Positions 1 through 11,323 of a stretch of 64,000 bases of DNA are shown here, one piece after another. The notes under the pieces are model-generated. The model was not told the DNA's origin and ran no database searches. It worked only from the letters and a program-made list of their open reading frames with translations. The stretch spans positions 62,001-126,000 of the forward strand of contig MARA01000022.1 of the NCBI GenBank assembly GCA_001792895.1, in the 5' to 3' direction. Source of the DNA: Lentinus brumalis (Eukaryota; Basidiomycota; Agaricomycetes; Polyporales; Polyporaceae). The position numbers and the translations under genes were made by a program. How positions within the stretch are numbered: position 1 is the first letter of the stretch; each line of letters starts with the position of its first letter.

Positions 1-63
1 GTTACGGTCGATCCTTCATGTACTATACACCGCCCGTATGACTACTATGCCACTTACTACACC

Positions 64-1498
64 ATGGCTTGTTATCCCTCGCTCACCGTCCCATCTATCT
101 TCCTTCCCTCCCTCCTCGCCGCCCTCCTTTTTTTATTTGTATATCGTCGACTTGGACTGGTACTTATGCTCACATCGACACGCAGCCGACCACAATCAGC
201 CTCGGGCAAAGATCGAATGAGGTATGTCATTGCTCCATGATTCATTCACTCTACCTTTTTCTAACAGATGTATGACAGGTTCAAGTTCGAGCTAAGCAGG
301 TACGCATGTATTGCTCTCAGTTCGGACGTCCGTTGATACTGACCTGACTCTAGGATACCCAGTGCACCCGCGCAAAGATATGGCCGACTGTCGAGCACGC
401 TGCACGATAGAGCGAAGCCAGGGTTCTATGTCTTACCATCTCTACAGTTCGATGCTAACGTGAACCTATAACAGCGGGTTACTCGAGAGGACCGCGAATG
501 CCGTCCGAAGCTCGTGCTGTAGGTGCGCACGTCGACTCGCTTTGTCCTGCGTTGACGGACTCTCCTACAGCGTTCGCAACGCGCTCCGTCACCCCGCCAG
601 CACGCAGATGATGTTCCGTTGAGTAAGTCATGTCCTCCAGGTCTGTGCAGAGATGAGCATTGCTTACTGACCTCTCGGGCCTTCCAGGACGAACCGCGAT
701 GACTCGTGCGCACAAGGCCGAAGAGGGAGGTACGTTGCGCTCTATTGCTCATATTCGTCGAGCAGCATACTCTGATAGGAAGCGTGCACAGGTCGATCGG
801 TCGCCGCTCACGGAGGTTCGTGCGCCTCGGACCGCCGGATCCTCTCAAGTGAGTACTGCTGTACTTCAGAGTGCGATGACACTGACGAGAACATTCTGCG
901 CAGATGGGAAGCAAGCAATCGTTCGAAAGCAATTAACGTGAGTACTGCTGTCTTCGACTATTGGCGGTACAAAGTCTGACTCTGTTCTACTCACAGTGCA
1001 GTCTGCCATAGGCCGCTAGGACGTTGTCTGCGCTGCTCGGCATCGGACGTTGTTCCTAGCGGCCACCATGAGCACACGCCCGCGCACGGCACCGACACGA
1101 ACACGCCGCTGGGTGGCGGCCTCCTACCCGGTACTGACCACTCTTGCATTACAGCACACAGGTTTGTTAGAGGCGGAAGACATGTATTCAAAGACTACGC
1201 CTACGCTACACACACGCGTTGTCTGTTGCTCCCGGGCACACGAGGCCCGACGCATTCCGGTCGTGAGCGCGAGCATGACGGCCTCGGGCGTGTCACCCGA
1301 TGCCCCGTCTTGCTCGCGCTCGCGCCCGCCATGCACGTCCTAAGTTCTCCCGCGCCCTCGTCCGCCTCGTGCACCTTCTCGCCCGGCCCTCAGCGAGTGC
1401 GCAGCGCGTCCCGCACGCTGTCGCATCGGGATGGTGCGTATCTTGCCGCTGCTGCTGCCGCCAAGTCCATTCTTGTGACGCGGCGAGACATGTCTTGA
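64..1498 (+). pseudogene. Mini-exon gene with membrane anchor, left copy (probably broken)
   Basis: I do not recognise the family. Proposed exons are 64-221, 279-299, 354-422, 475-522, 571-622, 688-729, 792-848, 904-937 and 997-1498, so most exons are only 21-70 nt between introns of about 45-70 nt. Exon 1 starts with MACYPSLTV and encodes a hydrophobic stretch, roughly residues 11-27, followed by basic residues, as in a signal anchor. Later exons give a basic, Cys/His-containing protein (AVCHRPLGRCLRCSASDVV), and the last exon stays open to a TGA at 1496-1498. Phases agree across most junctions. Exon 4 is one base shorter in effective length than in the right copy, which shifts the frame into exon 5. 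Expression is untested; a non-coding or decayed locus is possible. Confidence 0.4.
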
Positions 1499-1823
1499 GA
1501 TGAGCGCGTTGTTGTCCTCGAGGCGGCGAGCCCGCGCCGGCTGTCCTTCCCGGCGAGCACGGAGACGCAGGCTGCCCGGGAGCCTGTGTCGCCCTTCCTT
1601 GAGCGTCGCTTCGACCTGCCGGGTCCAGTTCGCGAGTCCGCCCGACTGGCTTCTCGGGCTTTAACCCCTCCGAGTCGCACTGACCAGAATGTGTCCGAGT
1701 GACGTAGATGGGCGTCGAGCACGGTCTGAAGGACCGCTATGACGCTTGAGAGAGCCCTCGGTCCAGGTGGAAGCAGGGCCGGTGCAGGAGAGCATGGAGC
1801 AGGTGGAAGCCGGCCGGGGCGAG

Positions 1824-3165
1824 AGCCGCTCTCGAGCGGTTTTGAGATTTGCCATGAGCGACGCGCGGATGCGTGCCCTCGATGCGGAAACGTTCCTGCA
1901 TCCGGGAGCACTCGAGTTCGCGGCGGTCGGCCGTGGGACGCAGGAGATACGGCCGGTCGACTCCGCGGTGGCCGGGCAGACACAGACGGGCAGGCCATGT
2001 CGGATTTTCGAACGCGTCTTCGGGAGGTGCAACCGGTTCGGACGGAGCGTCGAGGGTCCTGGGTACACGGCGCAAGTCGTTCTGGGGCGGCCGGACGCGA
2101 GGCGCAGCTGAGAGAGCGGACGGAAGCCGCGCATGTGCCCGAGCGCAATGAAATCGCTCCTCGAGAGCGGTTTTGAGACCTGCGAGGAGCGGTGCGCCGT
2201 GTCGTGCTGCCGATGCAGACTGTTCAGTGCGTCCGGACGCACTTGGGGTGACGTCGATCGGCCGGGGGACGGGCGAGATATGGCCGGTCGAGTGTTGGCG
2301 GGCAGCCGGGTACACGGGCAGGAGGCACTCGACTCCGAATTTTCGAACGCGTCGCCGGGACGCGCAAGCGGCTCTGACGGAGTCTTGACGTTCGTACCGA
2401 CGAGGGCCAACTTGCTGCATGGCGGCCCGGGACGATGCGCGGCCGAGAGAGCGGGACGCAGTGCGCGGCGGGCAGAGATGCAATGAAATCGCGTCTTCGG
2501 AGCGATTTTGAGACCTCCGCAGGGCGGCTTGCAGCGTCGGGCTGTCGATCCGGAGTGTTCAATACGTCTCGGGCGCCGTGGTTTGAGTCGATTCGTCGCA
2601 GAGGAGGCCGAGATATGGCCGGTCTTGTGTTTGGCACGCCGCCCGGGCATGGGCGAGGACTGTCGATCCTCGAACGTATCCGGGCGGTGCGATACAGCGT
2701 CGTACACGAGCTTCGTGACCGCCGTGAGCCAGCACAGGTTGTTGCGTGGCGGCCGGACGGGGATCCCGCCCGGAAGAGCGGGACGCAGTGGGCGGCGGCG
2801 GGAGGTCCAATGAAAGCGGGTCTGTTGACCGATTTTCAGACCTCGTCGTGGCGGCGGGCGCGTTGGCGTGGGGACTCCGCGAGTGCAGTGCGTCCGGGGA
2901 GAGTCAGTTTGGGCGCAGTCCGAGGCGAGCTGCGGGAGATATGGCGCATTTTGCGGTGCGGTGACCGCGAAGTCGGGCACGGCGAGCGGGGTCGTCTCGT
3001 CGTTCCTGCGCGTTGGTGACGTTGTACGGTGCTTGCATGACTCTGCCACGAGTGCGGAAGTCGGCTGTGAAAGACGCGGTGGCGGGGAGGCAGCGGGAGG
3101 GCGAGGGTGCTCGGTCGGAGCCATGAGATCGCGTTTTCGACGCGATTTTGAACCTCGTTTGATCG
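1824..3165 (+). repeat. Array of about five 327-bp tandem repeats with hairpins, left block
   Basis: A recurring signature marks each unit: a short hairpin such as AAATCGC..GCGATTTT followed by TTGAGACCT-like sequence, and about 120 bases later GAGATATGGCCGGTC. Hairpins lie at about 1824, 2151, 2485, 2813 and 3127, spaced 327, 334, 328 and 314 bases. Units are diverged and GC-rich. The array creates long open frames on the minus strand (up to 634 codons, 1661-3565) that repeat with the same period. These look like by-products of base composition rather than genes. Confidence 0.75.
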
Positions 3166-3249
3166 GGGCGAAACCGGCGCGCGTAGACCAGAGGAGGTGG
3201 AGACGTGTCAAAATGTTGTGTTTGGACACGGTCGGAGCTGTAGAGGGTG

Positions 3250-4459
3250 AGTAAGTCAAGAATCTGTGTGTGAGTGGGCAGTAATCCGGGCATAGAAGAC
3301 CGCGGAGTCGGTCGTTTCGAGTGCGGCGCACCTTGGCAGGTTCGGGCTGTACGCCGCTGTCGTGTGAGCACAAAGGCGCATGCATGCGCGCAGCCATACG
3401 TACGGGACGGGCAGATCTGTCGGTCTGGGGGCAGAGTTCTTGTGACTCTGGGCCGGGCAGCGCTCGCAGTGTCGGCGACGGGCGGTCTCGCGTCGCGCAG
3501 AGGTGTCTTGTAACACTGCGACGCAGCCGCGAGGCAAGGGGAGGGCCGGCTGAGGGACAGTGCATGGGTCCGCACGCGTGGACGTACGCAGCCGTCTCGG
3601 ATGGGGGACAGAGGGGAGAACGAACTGGATTGTGTTGCTTACTACATGCATATACACATCTACTGTGCGCGCGTTGTCTACCAAGTCAGATGCGAGCAGC
3701 GGGGAGGACGAGGACGCGTGCAAGGGACAGGCGGGCGTGCAGACGGCAGAGCGCAGACAGGCAGCGGAAGACAGACATGCGAGTGCGCTGCAAGGAGGGC
3801 AAGGCTGGTCGAAGCGGGCGTCGCAGGTGGGGCGAGAACGGGCAGCAGCCAATCACAGGTCCTGGGCACGGGGCGGGATCGGGGCAGTTGGGTGTGGAAG
3901 GGCGCGTCGAGCAGGGAGCACATCGGGAGTTGAGTGGGTCGTCGGCGCAGGGTCGTCCTAGTGGGGTAGTCTGAGACATCGTTCGACATCGGTGGGTTCA
4001 TGGATGTCGTCGCCATATGGCCGCGAGCAACTGCTATCGTAGGTCGGGTCTCGCTGTACGGAGGTATGAACTATGTAGCAGAGCGGTTACGGTCTGTATC
4101 TGTGAGACGTAGCTTTGTCGTGTGATGATACCGTAAGAAATTGAACTTCGAAGCACATAGGAGGTACATACAGGTTGTGCTGGGTCGTCTGTCTTGTCGG
4201 ATCGTGGGCTGCCTAGCGGAGACAAGGTCGTCTGCTGTATGCGCGTTTTAAGCATCGTCGACCTCGGAGGGCTTCTAAGTACATGTTCATCCCGAACGCT
4301 GCGAAGCAGGAAAATGGCCTGTATGTGCACCATGGGGCCTTCAGTGACGTGTCTTTATATCGACCGAACTATGAAGGTCAAAGGCAAAGGTGAGTGGCAA
4401 GGAAAATAAGTACTTATCACTATCAGTACTAAGGAAAAGCGCCTGACAGAATGTGGTAT
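3250..4459. other. Interval without a supported gene, left block
   Basis: GC-rich sequence between the repeat array and the inverted-repeat element. About 3250-3966 matches the right block at about 14410-15108. About 3967-4383 has no counterpart there. I see no supportable coding exon. Confidence 0.5.
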
Positions 4460-4576
4460 TGGTTCGCCTTGCAACAAATATCTGAACTGATTGTCTGGTT
4501 CAGATGGCCATAAAGCTGGTTCAGGTACCGAGCGGCTGATACAAATGAGTTGCAGGTACTGTTGCAAGCCGAACCA
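4460..4576. repeat. Small inverted-repeat element upstream of left ArfGAP
   Basis: The ends TGGTTCGCCTTGCAAC (4460-4475) and GTTGCAAGCCGAACCA (4561-4576) are inverted copies matching at 15 of 16 positions. The 117-bp unit could be a MITE-like element or a structured promoter segment. It lies about 165 bases before the ArfGAP start and is also present in the right block at about 15164-15270. Confidence 0.5.
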
Positions 4577-4741
4577 GCCCGTCGTGATGTCACTGAAGTT
4601 AATGATTGACTTGCTCACCTACCGTCATCATCATCGCCCATCTCTCAGCTATTCTGTCAATCCGACGTCGACAGCGGACACTCGAGGAGTGCGATACCTT
4701 GCGCAGGTCGCGCCAAGTCGATCTCCAAGCCTTTTCTCAAC

Positions 4742-5903
4742 ATGTCGATGAACAAGATCACCGCTGAGAGGAACCAACGGATATTGCTGGAACTGGCTAC
4801 ACAGCCAGGCAACGGTGCGCTCGCAAGTGCTCACTGATGGCATCTATATTGACGGACGATTCCACTTGGGCAGACATCTGCGCAGATTGCAAGACGCGAA
4901 ACCCGCGTTGGGCATCGTACAACCTCGGCATCTTCATTTGGTGAGTTTCCGCCATTCCATTGTATATCAGCAGGACATTGAAACAGCGAGGGCAGCGTGA
5001 ACTGCGCGAGCATACACCGCAAGATGGGCACGCACATCTCGAAGGTGTAGGTAGGGTCGCGCTTCGTGTGTCGTCCAGCAGGATGACATCCCCTCTCGTT
5101 TCAGGAAGAGCCTGACGCTTGACACATGGTCGAAGGAGCAAGTCGAGGTGCGCAGTCCCCATCTCATAACCCACAGCTCTCCGCTTACGTGCGCCCGTAC
5201 AAAGTTCATGAAGTCGACGGGGAACGCCAAGTCCAATGCCCACTACAATCCGGACGAGATCAGGCATCCTCCACCGACGAACATGATCGATGCGGAGCGA
5301 GATAGTGACTTGGAGAAATACATCCGATGTGAGTCTTCTTGCGCAGCTGTTGGACAGTATGCCGACGCCCCTGCAGCCAAGTATCAGTACAAGTCTTTCG
5401 TAACTCGTTCGGCCCAAGTTGCTGCTTTGCTGGGCCCTTCGCGATCTGCTGCTGAACGTCTAGCCTCTGGCCCTGCACGATCACAAACAATGTCGTCGAC
5501 GTCGACCGCCTCTGCATCGACCCCGGCCAGCGACGCAGCCCCGGGCCCCGGCTCGCAGCGCCTCGCCAGCTCCTGGGGTCTCGACTCTCGGGGCGCGGCC
5601 GGCCGGCGTGCGCTCCCGGGCGCGGCAACGATGCCTGTTGCAGCAGAAGACATTGCGTTACGGGCACCTAGGATCAGCAGGGGTGCACTGGGTGGGCTGG
5701 CATCTAGGACGGGCAGGGGTGCACCGGGAGTGGGTGGAGGAGTATGGGGTGGGCGGAGGAGCATCTGGGCTGGAGCACGGGCAGACAGGCAGACGAGCAG
5801 ACTCGGGCATGTATGTAGACAGAAAATATATTTCGTTCTCTACTACAGGCGTGGACTGCGAACTGGGAGGAAGCTCGTCCTGTGGCGTCCGCGGACAAGG
5901 TGA
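4742..5903 (+). CDS. ArfGAP protein, left copy with truncated and replaced tail
   Basis: This is the paralogue of the gene at 15434-17260. Exons are 4742-4814, 4874-4940, 4996-5046, 5105-5147, 5205-5328 and 5377-5903, giving 294 aa. The ArfGAP zinc finger (CADC, 16 residues, CVNC) and the arginine-finger context IHRKMG are intact, so GTPase-activating activity toward Arf is conceivable from the family. After about residue 165 the sequence leaves the right copy: the Pro/Gln/Met-rich tail is absent and an unrelated Gly/Arg-rich extension runs to a TGA ending at 5903. The break looks like a duplication boundary with local rearrangement. It may be a neofunctionalised short form or a decaying copy. 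All splice junctions match the intact copy. Confidence 0.6.
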
Positions 5904-6106
5904 GTTCCCCAAATGGCTGCATTCCGCTGTGCTCGCTATCTCTGACTAGGACACGGAGCACCCCGGACCCTTCCAAGTCGAGCAAGTGCGCCGAGCGCGG
6001 TCTGCGAGACACCGTCAGCCAGCACGTCGGTTCGCGAGAAACGGCCTGCAGAACTCACCTCGAGCCCGCACTTTCGCCGCGGGGCCTGTTCTCACCATGA
6101 GCCTAC
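5904..6106. other. Spacer start with intron-like signals
   Basis: Contains GTGAGT/CTAG pairs resembling short introns on the plus strand, but I could not link them into an open reading frame. Confidence 0.3.
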
Positions 6107-6620
6107 CTGCCGCTTCGGACGCCTCACGAGCAGACCCGCGCCAAGCGTCCGACCAGACACTATCCTCCTCGAGCTCCAACTGCGCCCCGTGGGTGCCAGG
6201 ACATGCACAGCTCACCCCCGCAATCCCTCTTCTCGCCGTTCTCCCGGATCTTCTCCTTCGTGGTGTCTGCCACGCACTGCGCACCCCTTCTCCTCGCCAT
6301 CTCCTCCGGAATGTCATCCCAAGTCTCCTCCGCGCGTCATCCTTCCGTCGTCGCGTCCAGTGCGACGTCTCCACTGGCCACCACCATGAGGACAAGGCCG
6401 CGGAGGCTGCCACGGTCCCAGAGTGGTGTGGAGGACATGGCGGATGGAAAGTGAGCGGACTTTGGCATTGTGCATATCACGTCTGTCAGAGAAGAACGAG
6501 AAGAGGATCGGCCGTAAGTACTCACGAATGCCGCCTCCTTCGCGTTCGAAGCTCACGCGCACGCACAGCTCTTCGGCAAGCCGCCCAGAGTGCGCAAGAC
6601 TCTGTTTCGCGGTGCCATGA
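6107..6620 (-). pseudogene. Decayed multi-exon gene remnant, unrecognised
   Basis: On the minus strand, three blocks read like exons. About 6620-6526 contains SGRLAEELCVRVSFEREGGG. 6482-6216 contains the segments PLWDRGSLRGLVLMVVASGD and AEETWDDIPEEMARRRGAQC. 6179-6107 contains LELEEDSVWSDAWRGSARE. The first junction has a canonical GTGAGT..CAG intron and the right phase. The second block carries an in-frame TGA at 6337-6339, at a place where CGA would keep the frame open, and the second junction is out of phase by one. This points to a gene that has lost function. No family was recognised. Confidence 0.4.
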
Positions 6621-8030
6621 CGCGCGACGTCATGAAGTCCCGAGACGTCGCGCTATGAAGCCCCCAGCCGTAGATCTCTCGAACCCTCTTCTCCTCGACC
6701 ACCACCCATCCCTCGCCTCTCCCTCGCTGCCGCTGCCGGAGAACTCGAAGCTCGGCGGCCTCGTGCAGCGACTTGGACCAGTGCACGATGGCGACTTCGC
6801 GACGCGTCCGCCAGCCGCCCCGGATCAGTAGCCTATGAGGTGAGTGAGCACGGACCTTACTCTGCATCCGTGCGTCCGTGCGGCCGCTATGTACCTGCCA
6901 GCTACGCTGCACTCGTCCCGTGTCCTCGCTATGCCTCGGCTCCGGTATCCTTGAATGGATCTGCTGACTACGTCAATCGGAAGGTCAGTCACACGCACTC
7001 TCTGCCGACACACGGTACACACCTTGCCGGACTCCTACTGTCCGTCTTCGACGCTTGACACTTGCGCACAGTCCGAGCGCTGCCTGTTCACCGTGACAAG
7101 AAGGTTAGTCCGACGAGGCTCCGTGGCTGCTAGATAGAATACGCACCTGCGACGATGTCTTCCTTGCTCTCTTGCCACCCTCGCTTCAGTCGGTCTACGA
7201 AGCTGTGAATCGATCTCGAAGGTGAGTGCGAGCCCGAGTCTGCTGCTGGGCAATCCACGTACCTGTCTCAGTTCTGAGGCTTGATAGTCGATCGCCGGCG
7301 TCGTTCTTGCTGCCGTGCATGAGTTGAAGGTACGTAAGTTACATGGAAGGCTGAAGGTAAGTCGCGCGCTGCGATGCGTGATGCCATCAATATTCCGAAG
7401 AAGGCAATGCAGACGCTGGTGAGCACTTACCAGAAACCACCGCGAGCAACCACGCTCGTCTTCGCGTCTGGCCGCTTCGTGCTCGGCCGTCTGAGGAATA
7501 GCCGTCAGCAACAACACTACGACGTGCAGAAGGCAGTCTCAGATTGAGGACAACCACCAGCAGCTGCCAGTCTTCGACGCGGCTCTCGTCACGTCGTACT
7601 GCAGGACGCGACACCGATCAAGCCTCCGGAACATAGAATAGTTGAGACGAGCCTCAGCAGGTGAGAAGATATCAGGTGCTACGTGGCAACGCTGACCCCT
7701 GCCTGCTGCGCTCCTAGTGACGCGTCGTCTACGATTTGCTCGACGCAAATATCGCCAGCAAGGCGCTGCCGCACACTGAAGATGCTGCGGCATCACTTTA
7801 TCACATCGGTGGCGTCCAACACGACGACAAGACGCGTCCAGATGCGGCGGCCACGTCCATGCGCTGCACAACAACTTTCAAGCAACGGTGAGTACTCACT
7901 TTTCAGTGTATCGTTGAGGTTGAGGCGCAGCGTTGAGCGCATGTTGCGGGCGAGATACGGGGTCGAGGTCTGTGAGTGATCAGCGGGAGGGAAGAGAGCT
8001 CGGGCATGAGGGAAGCAACCGTTGCCGGAC
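6621..8030. other. Spacer without a supported gene, rich in splice-like signals
   Basis: Repeated AG/GTGAGT, AG/GTACGT and CAG pairs at 50-90 base spacing suggest another mini-exon locus, but several of the implied exons contain stops (for example near 7270-7290). I cannot propose a product. Confidence 0.3.
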
Positions 8031-8081
8031 AAACAAAGACAACGCGGGCGACCCCGCGTTGTGCTTGTTTGTTTGGCAGCA
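8031..8081. repeat. Strong hairpin with about 20-bp stem
   Basis: The arms ACAAACAAAGACAACGCGGG and CCCGCGTTGTGCTTGTTTGT pair at 18 of 20 positions around a loop of a few bases. It could be a small-RNA precursor-like fold, a tiny MITE or a terminator-like structure. No gene is attached to it. Confidence 0.55.
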
Positions 8082-11079
8082 ATTTACGTCCTGACAAAGT
8101 TCGCTAGCCCAAAATTGGGTCGGCAGCTTCCGACCGTCTCACTGCCCGGGCTACAGAAGGCTCAGCCACCTGCGCCGCCCGGTGCACGCCGCGAGCAGTT
8201 CTATTCGGTGACCGTCCTCCGCCGATTCCTGTCCCGAGTTTTCGGCAGAAACTAACAAGTGCTACGCATTGCAGGAATCTTTACGGCACATTGAACGCAC
8301 GGCTATACGATCCAAGCGTCGACGCCCGTCCAGCACCGCTCTGAAGGCTGCCCGCCTCGATGCACTTCCTAGATCTCTCGGGAGGAAGATGCATCGCGCA
8401 CTTGTAGTTGTGTGTCCTCTTTGCCATCTTCACGCCCTTCGTTGGGTTGTGGGAACGGCGGGTGGACCCTGTCATCGTCTGACCCACTGCCCATCGCCCG
8501 AGCGGACGCAGCATGGACGGATCCTCCGTGGGAGGCCTGCCACGGCAATGCCGCTTCGAAAAATGTTCAGGGACCGAATTGTCGTCGGCGGGCTTCTCTG
8601 GGAGGCAATGCTTCTTCGGTCGCGCCCAGTCATGGCCCACGCGAGCGTCGGGCGGCGGCGTCTTGCATGCGAAGTCTATCGGGGGCTTCATTTCGCGGCA
8701 GCTTGCTGCTTCGGTATGTCACCGCCGCCATTCGGCCTGGCTCCTGTCGCCACTTGAAGTCCATGTGTGCGGACAGTATAACTTGTATCGTAGAGAACAT
8801 GCTCAATACACATCCACTTTAGAGACCGCTCTTGTGCGTTGGTGAGGACGTGCCGTAGCGTACGAGTACACCGTGCGGCGTGGAAGCCTAGGCACTGAAT
8901 CCGACGGACGTGCTGCTTCAATTAGTGGGATCTGAGATATACTACTCACCTTTCTGGGGCTGGTTCTCACCGCTCGGGCGCCGTGTGGCAGGGGCCGCGG
9001 GGAATCTGTGAAGTCAGTCCATGGGAAAGTATGCGAAAAACTGCTGCCCAACCTTGAAGACAACATGTGTCATCCCGCATTCTTCGCTGTTCGATCTTTC
9101 TCGCATATATCAAGCTGAGGTTTTGGTACACGTCTGGCCATACAGGTCCATAGGGACACTGGAAAGTGATACTATGAACTAGGTTGACTCTGCTAGGTAT
9201 CTACGAGCACATGGCATCTAGGGTCTTCGGAAATTAGAAGCTTGAGGGAAGCCACGTACAAATTATAGGAAGAGTAAACAGTTTAAGCATGCGGCTCTGT
9301 GCGTAGATACCCGCTGACATGCTTCGGAATCTATTGATGAAACTGCTGCCGAAATTCCTTTACAGGGCAGGGCAGAAAGTGCTTGCCCCTCCTTAACACG
9401 CAGGATAGTGTAGAGCGTTATGTACATGTTTCAATCAGTCTCAGGTTATCATACGAGACAGGACTCTACGCTATGAGACTGCAGGAGGCAGGAATATGGT
9501 ACCATCATCCTGGCGGCGGAGATAAACTTACGTAGCATGGAGGTTCTCAGATATCAGGCGGAGCGGGCTTCTCTGTCAACACGACCATCGGGGTCTGTTT
9601 CCCAGTCCATATCGCCTGGATAATGAGGTCGAGCAGACCCTGAACGCGTGTTACACGGCGATTGCATATTACGTAGTACCTGTAGTACATCGGAGGTGGC
9701 ACTACTTACCAGGATCGCTGGAAAGCTATGCTGACTCGCGAGTCATGTAGCAGTTGGCTGTAGGCCTATTAGAGCATGAGCAAAGCCTGCTCAAAAGTAG
9801 GGGGAGAAAATACCGCGATCACTGACCGTGGTGGAAACAAGAACACGACGGCGCGAGGGCGACGCGCAAGAAGTCGGCACAGGGATTGCCCGACAAGAAC
9901 CCCGCCTTCGCCCTGCCGCCCATAAACCGCCCTAAATCACACGGTACACGGCAGAGCACTATCTAGCCGAGAATACACGCACCATTGATCGCAGAACGGC
10001 CGGCCTCCGCATGTATGACTCGAGGCTGGGCGGAAGGCGAGGTCGGATGAGTATTGGGACTCGAGACGATGCCGCTGCCTGCAGACCTGAGCAGTATTCA
10101 TCCTGTGTGCATAGATTATTCAATGTGACACGGTAACTTACATTTCAGTACACTGCGGGATGACATTTATTGCTTTGAGGGAAGAGCGGAGGCACCGAGT
10201 TAGATCGTACAGACTTGAGCTTGAGCTCGAGAGTGGCCGGACAGCAGGGTGACGAGCCGTCAAGCATAGAGGAGGGAGAGAGGAATAGCTCCGGAGACAG
10301 ACTCGCTACGGGGGCGAGGGAGGCCGGCACGCAGATTGAGGGCATGACGGTAAGAGGCTGAGGCGGGCGCCGTGGGACCGTCACTGCCGCTCGGACGCAA
10401 AAGGAAATCTAAGCGCTCTCGAGCCTCGACGCCTTCGACACTCTCAGCAGCTCTCAGTCTCTTCAACGCGTGCAAGCTGCGTAGCTGATGATATATCAGG
10501 CTGGGTGCTCGAGGTATAGAGCTGATGCTACAATTATTTTGTGACTGATACATGCTTTCTTATGCCAGAACCTGGGAAATGCATGCAGCCCTCCAGCTCA
10601 CGATCCCGGGCGCGTCCTGCACCCCGCAACACCTTCAACGCATGCCTTCCGGCCACCGTAAGCCCACGTCGCAGCTCGGTATTACTACTGGTGCATATCA
10701 AAGACAACAGTCAACCTCAAAGTGCTGGGAATTGCAGGAAAGTGCGCAGAATGCTCCTATTCGATCACCCTGGTCTCCTCCCCCAATTCGCCGCCGCTAC
10801 GACCAAAATTCGAGCCGCAAATTGCACATCAGCTTCTTGGCGTCTACGTGCCGTAACTCGGACAGCCTCGCACTAGATGCACGTACTTCTTTCGCCTCAA
10901 CTCGTTTCAACCTTTTCCCTTCGTCTGGACCTCATGAGCCCGCTCTTCCGCGCCCTGAAGACTCCGTGTCGCGTTCTGGTTGGACGATAGCCAGACCTGT
11001 ACGGCCCTCAGTCCTCTGCCGGCACCCAGACCCCGGAGAGCGAGAATGTCCGAGCATTATTCTGACGCGATGCGGCGGT
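8082..11079. other. About 3 kb without a supported gene
   Basis: Short open frames occur (for example 8269-8757 and 10552-11085), but none has recognisable domains, consistent splice structure or a homologous counterpart. About 9070-10140 lacks any open frame of note on either strand. Confidence 0.5.
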
Positions 11080-11255
11080 CTATAAGTACCTCCAACTTCG
11101 CGCGCGACTTCCCCATTCCTCCTCGCCCTCCCCGCCATCCATATTGCCCGTCCCCCGTCCCCCGCGTTCCTTTCTCTCCCCTTCATTGTTCCCTTCTGTC
11201 TTAAACTTTAACACTCGCTCGTGACTACTTACTTCGCTTCACTACTTCTCTATGT
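11080..11255 (+). promoter_or_regulatory. TATA-like and pyrimidine-rich promoter before right mini-exon gene
   Basis: TCTATAAGT at about 11080 is followed by a long C/T-rich tract (about 11110-11200), TTAAACTTTAACACT and CTACTTACTTCGC. This resembles a basidiomycete core promoter feeding the right copy of the mini-exon gene. The equivalent of the left copy would lie outside the window. Confidence 0.4.
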
Positions 11256-11323
11256 TATGGTCGATCCTTCATGAACGATACAGTGCTTAGTAGTATCACT
11301 ATGCTTGCTACTTGACCATCACC

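Larger units (their letters stand above)
1..5525 (+). repeat. Left block of a tandem segmental duplication
   Basis: This block is collinear with about 11250-16210. Matching landmarks are the first line (about 1-60 against 11256-11315), the mini-exon gene, the 327-bp repeat array, an inverted-repeat element and the ArfGAP exons 1 to 5. Similarity starts at the very left edge, so the true left boundary lies outside the window. It ends inside ArfGAP exon 6, at about 5525 against 16210. Identity is high, but many small indels separate the blocks, together with one large indel (about 3967-4383 is present only here). Confidence 0.85.

Noticed and set aside
2151..2190. Pol III B-box resemblance in the repeat (GGTTTTGAGACC)
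   Set aside because: Deviates from the GGTTCGANTCC consensus at core positions and no A-box or T-run was found at the right spacing.
1824..3165. CRISPR-like array
   Set aside because: Unit length is over 300 bases with diverged units and the organism is eukaryotic; it is a tandem repeat, not a CRISPR.
1661..3565. 634-codon open frame on the minus strand
   Set aside because: It lies entirely on the 327-bp repeat array; its translation repeats with the same period, is Arg/Pro/Ser-rich, and the matching right-block frame is cut at different places.
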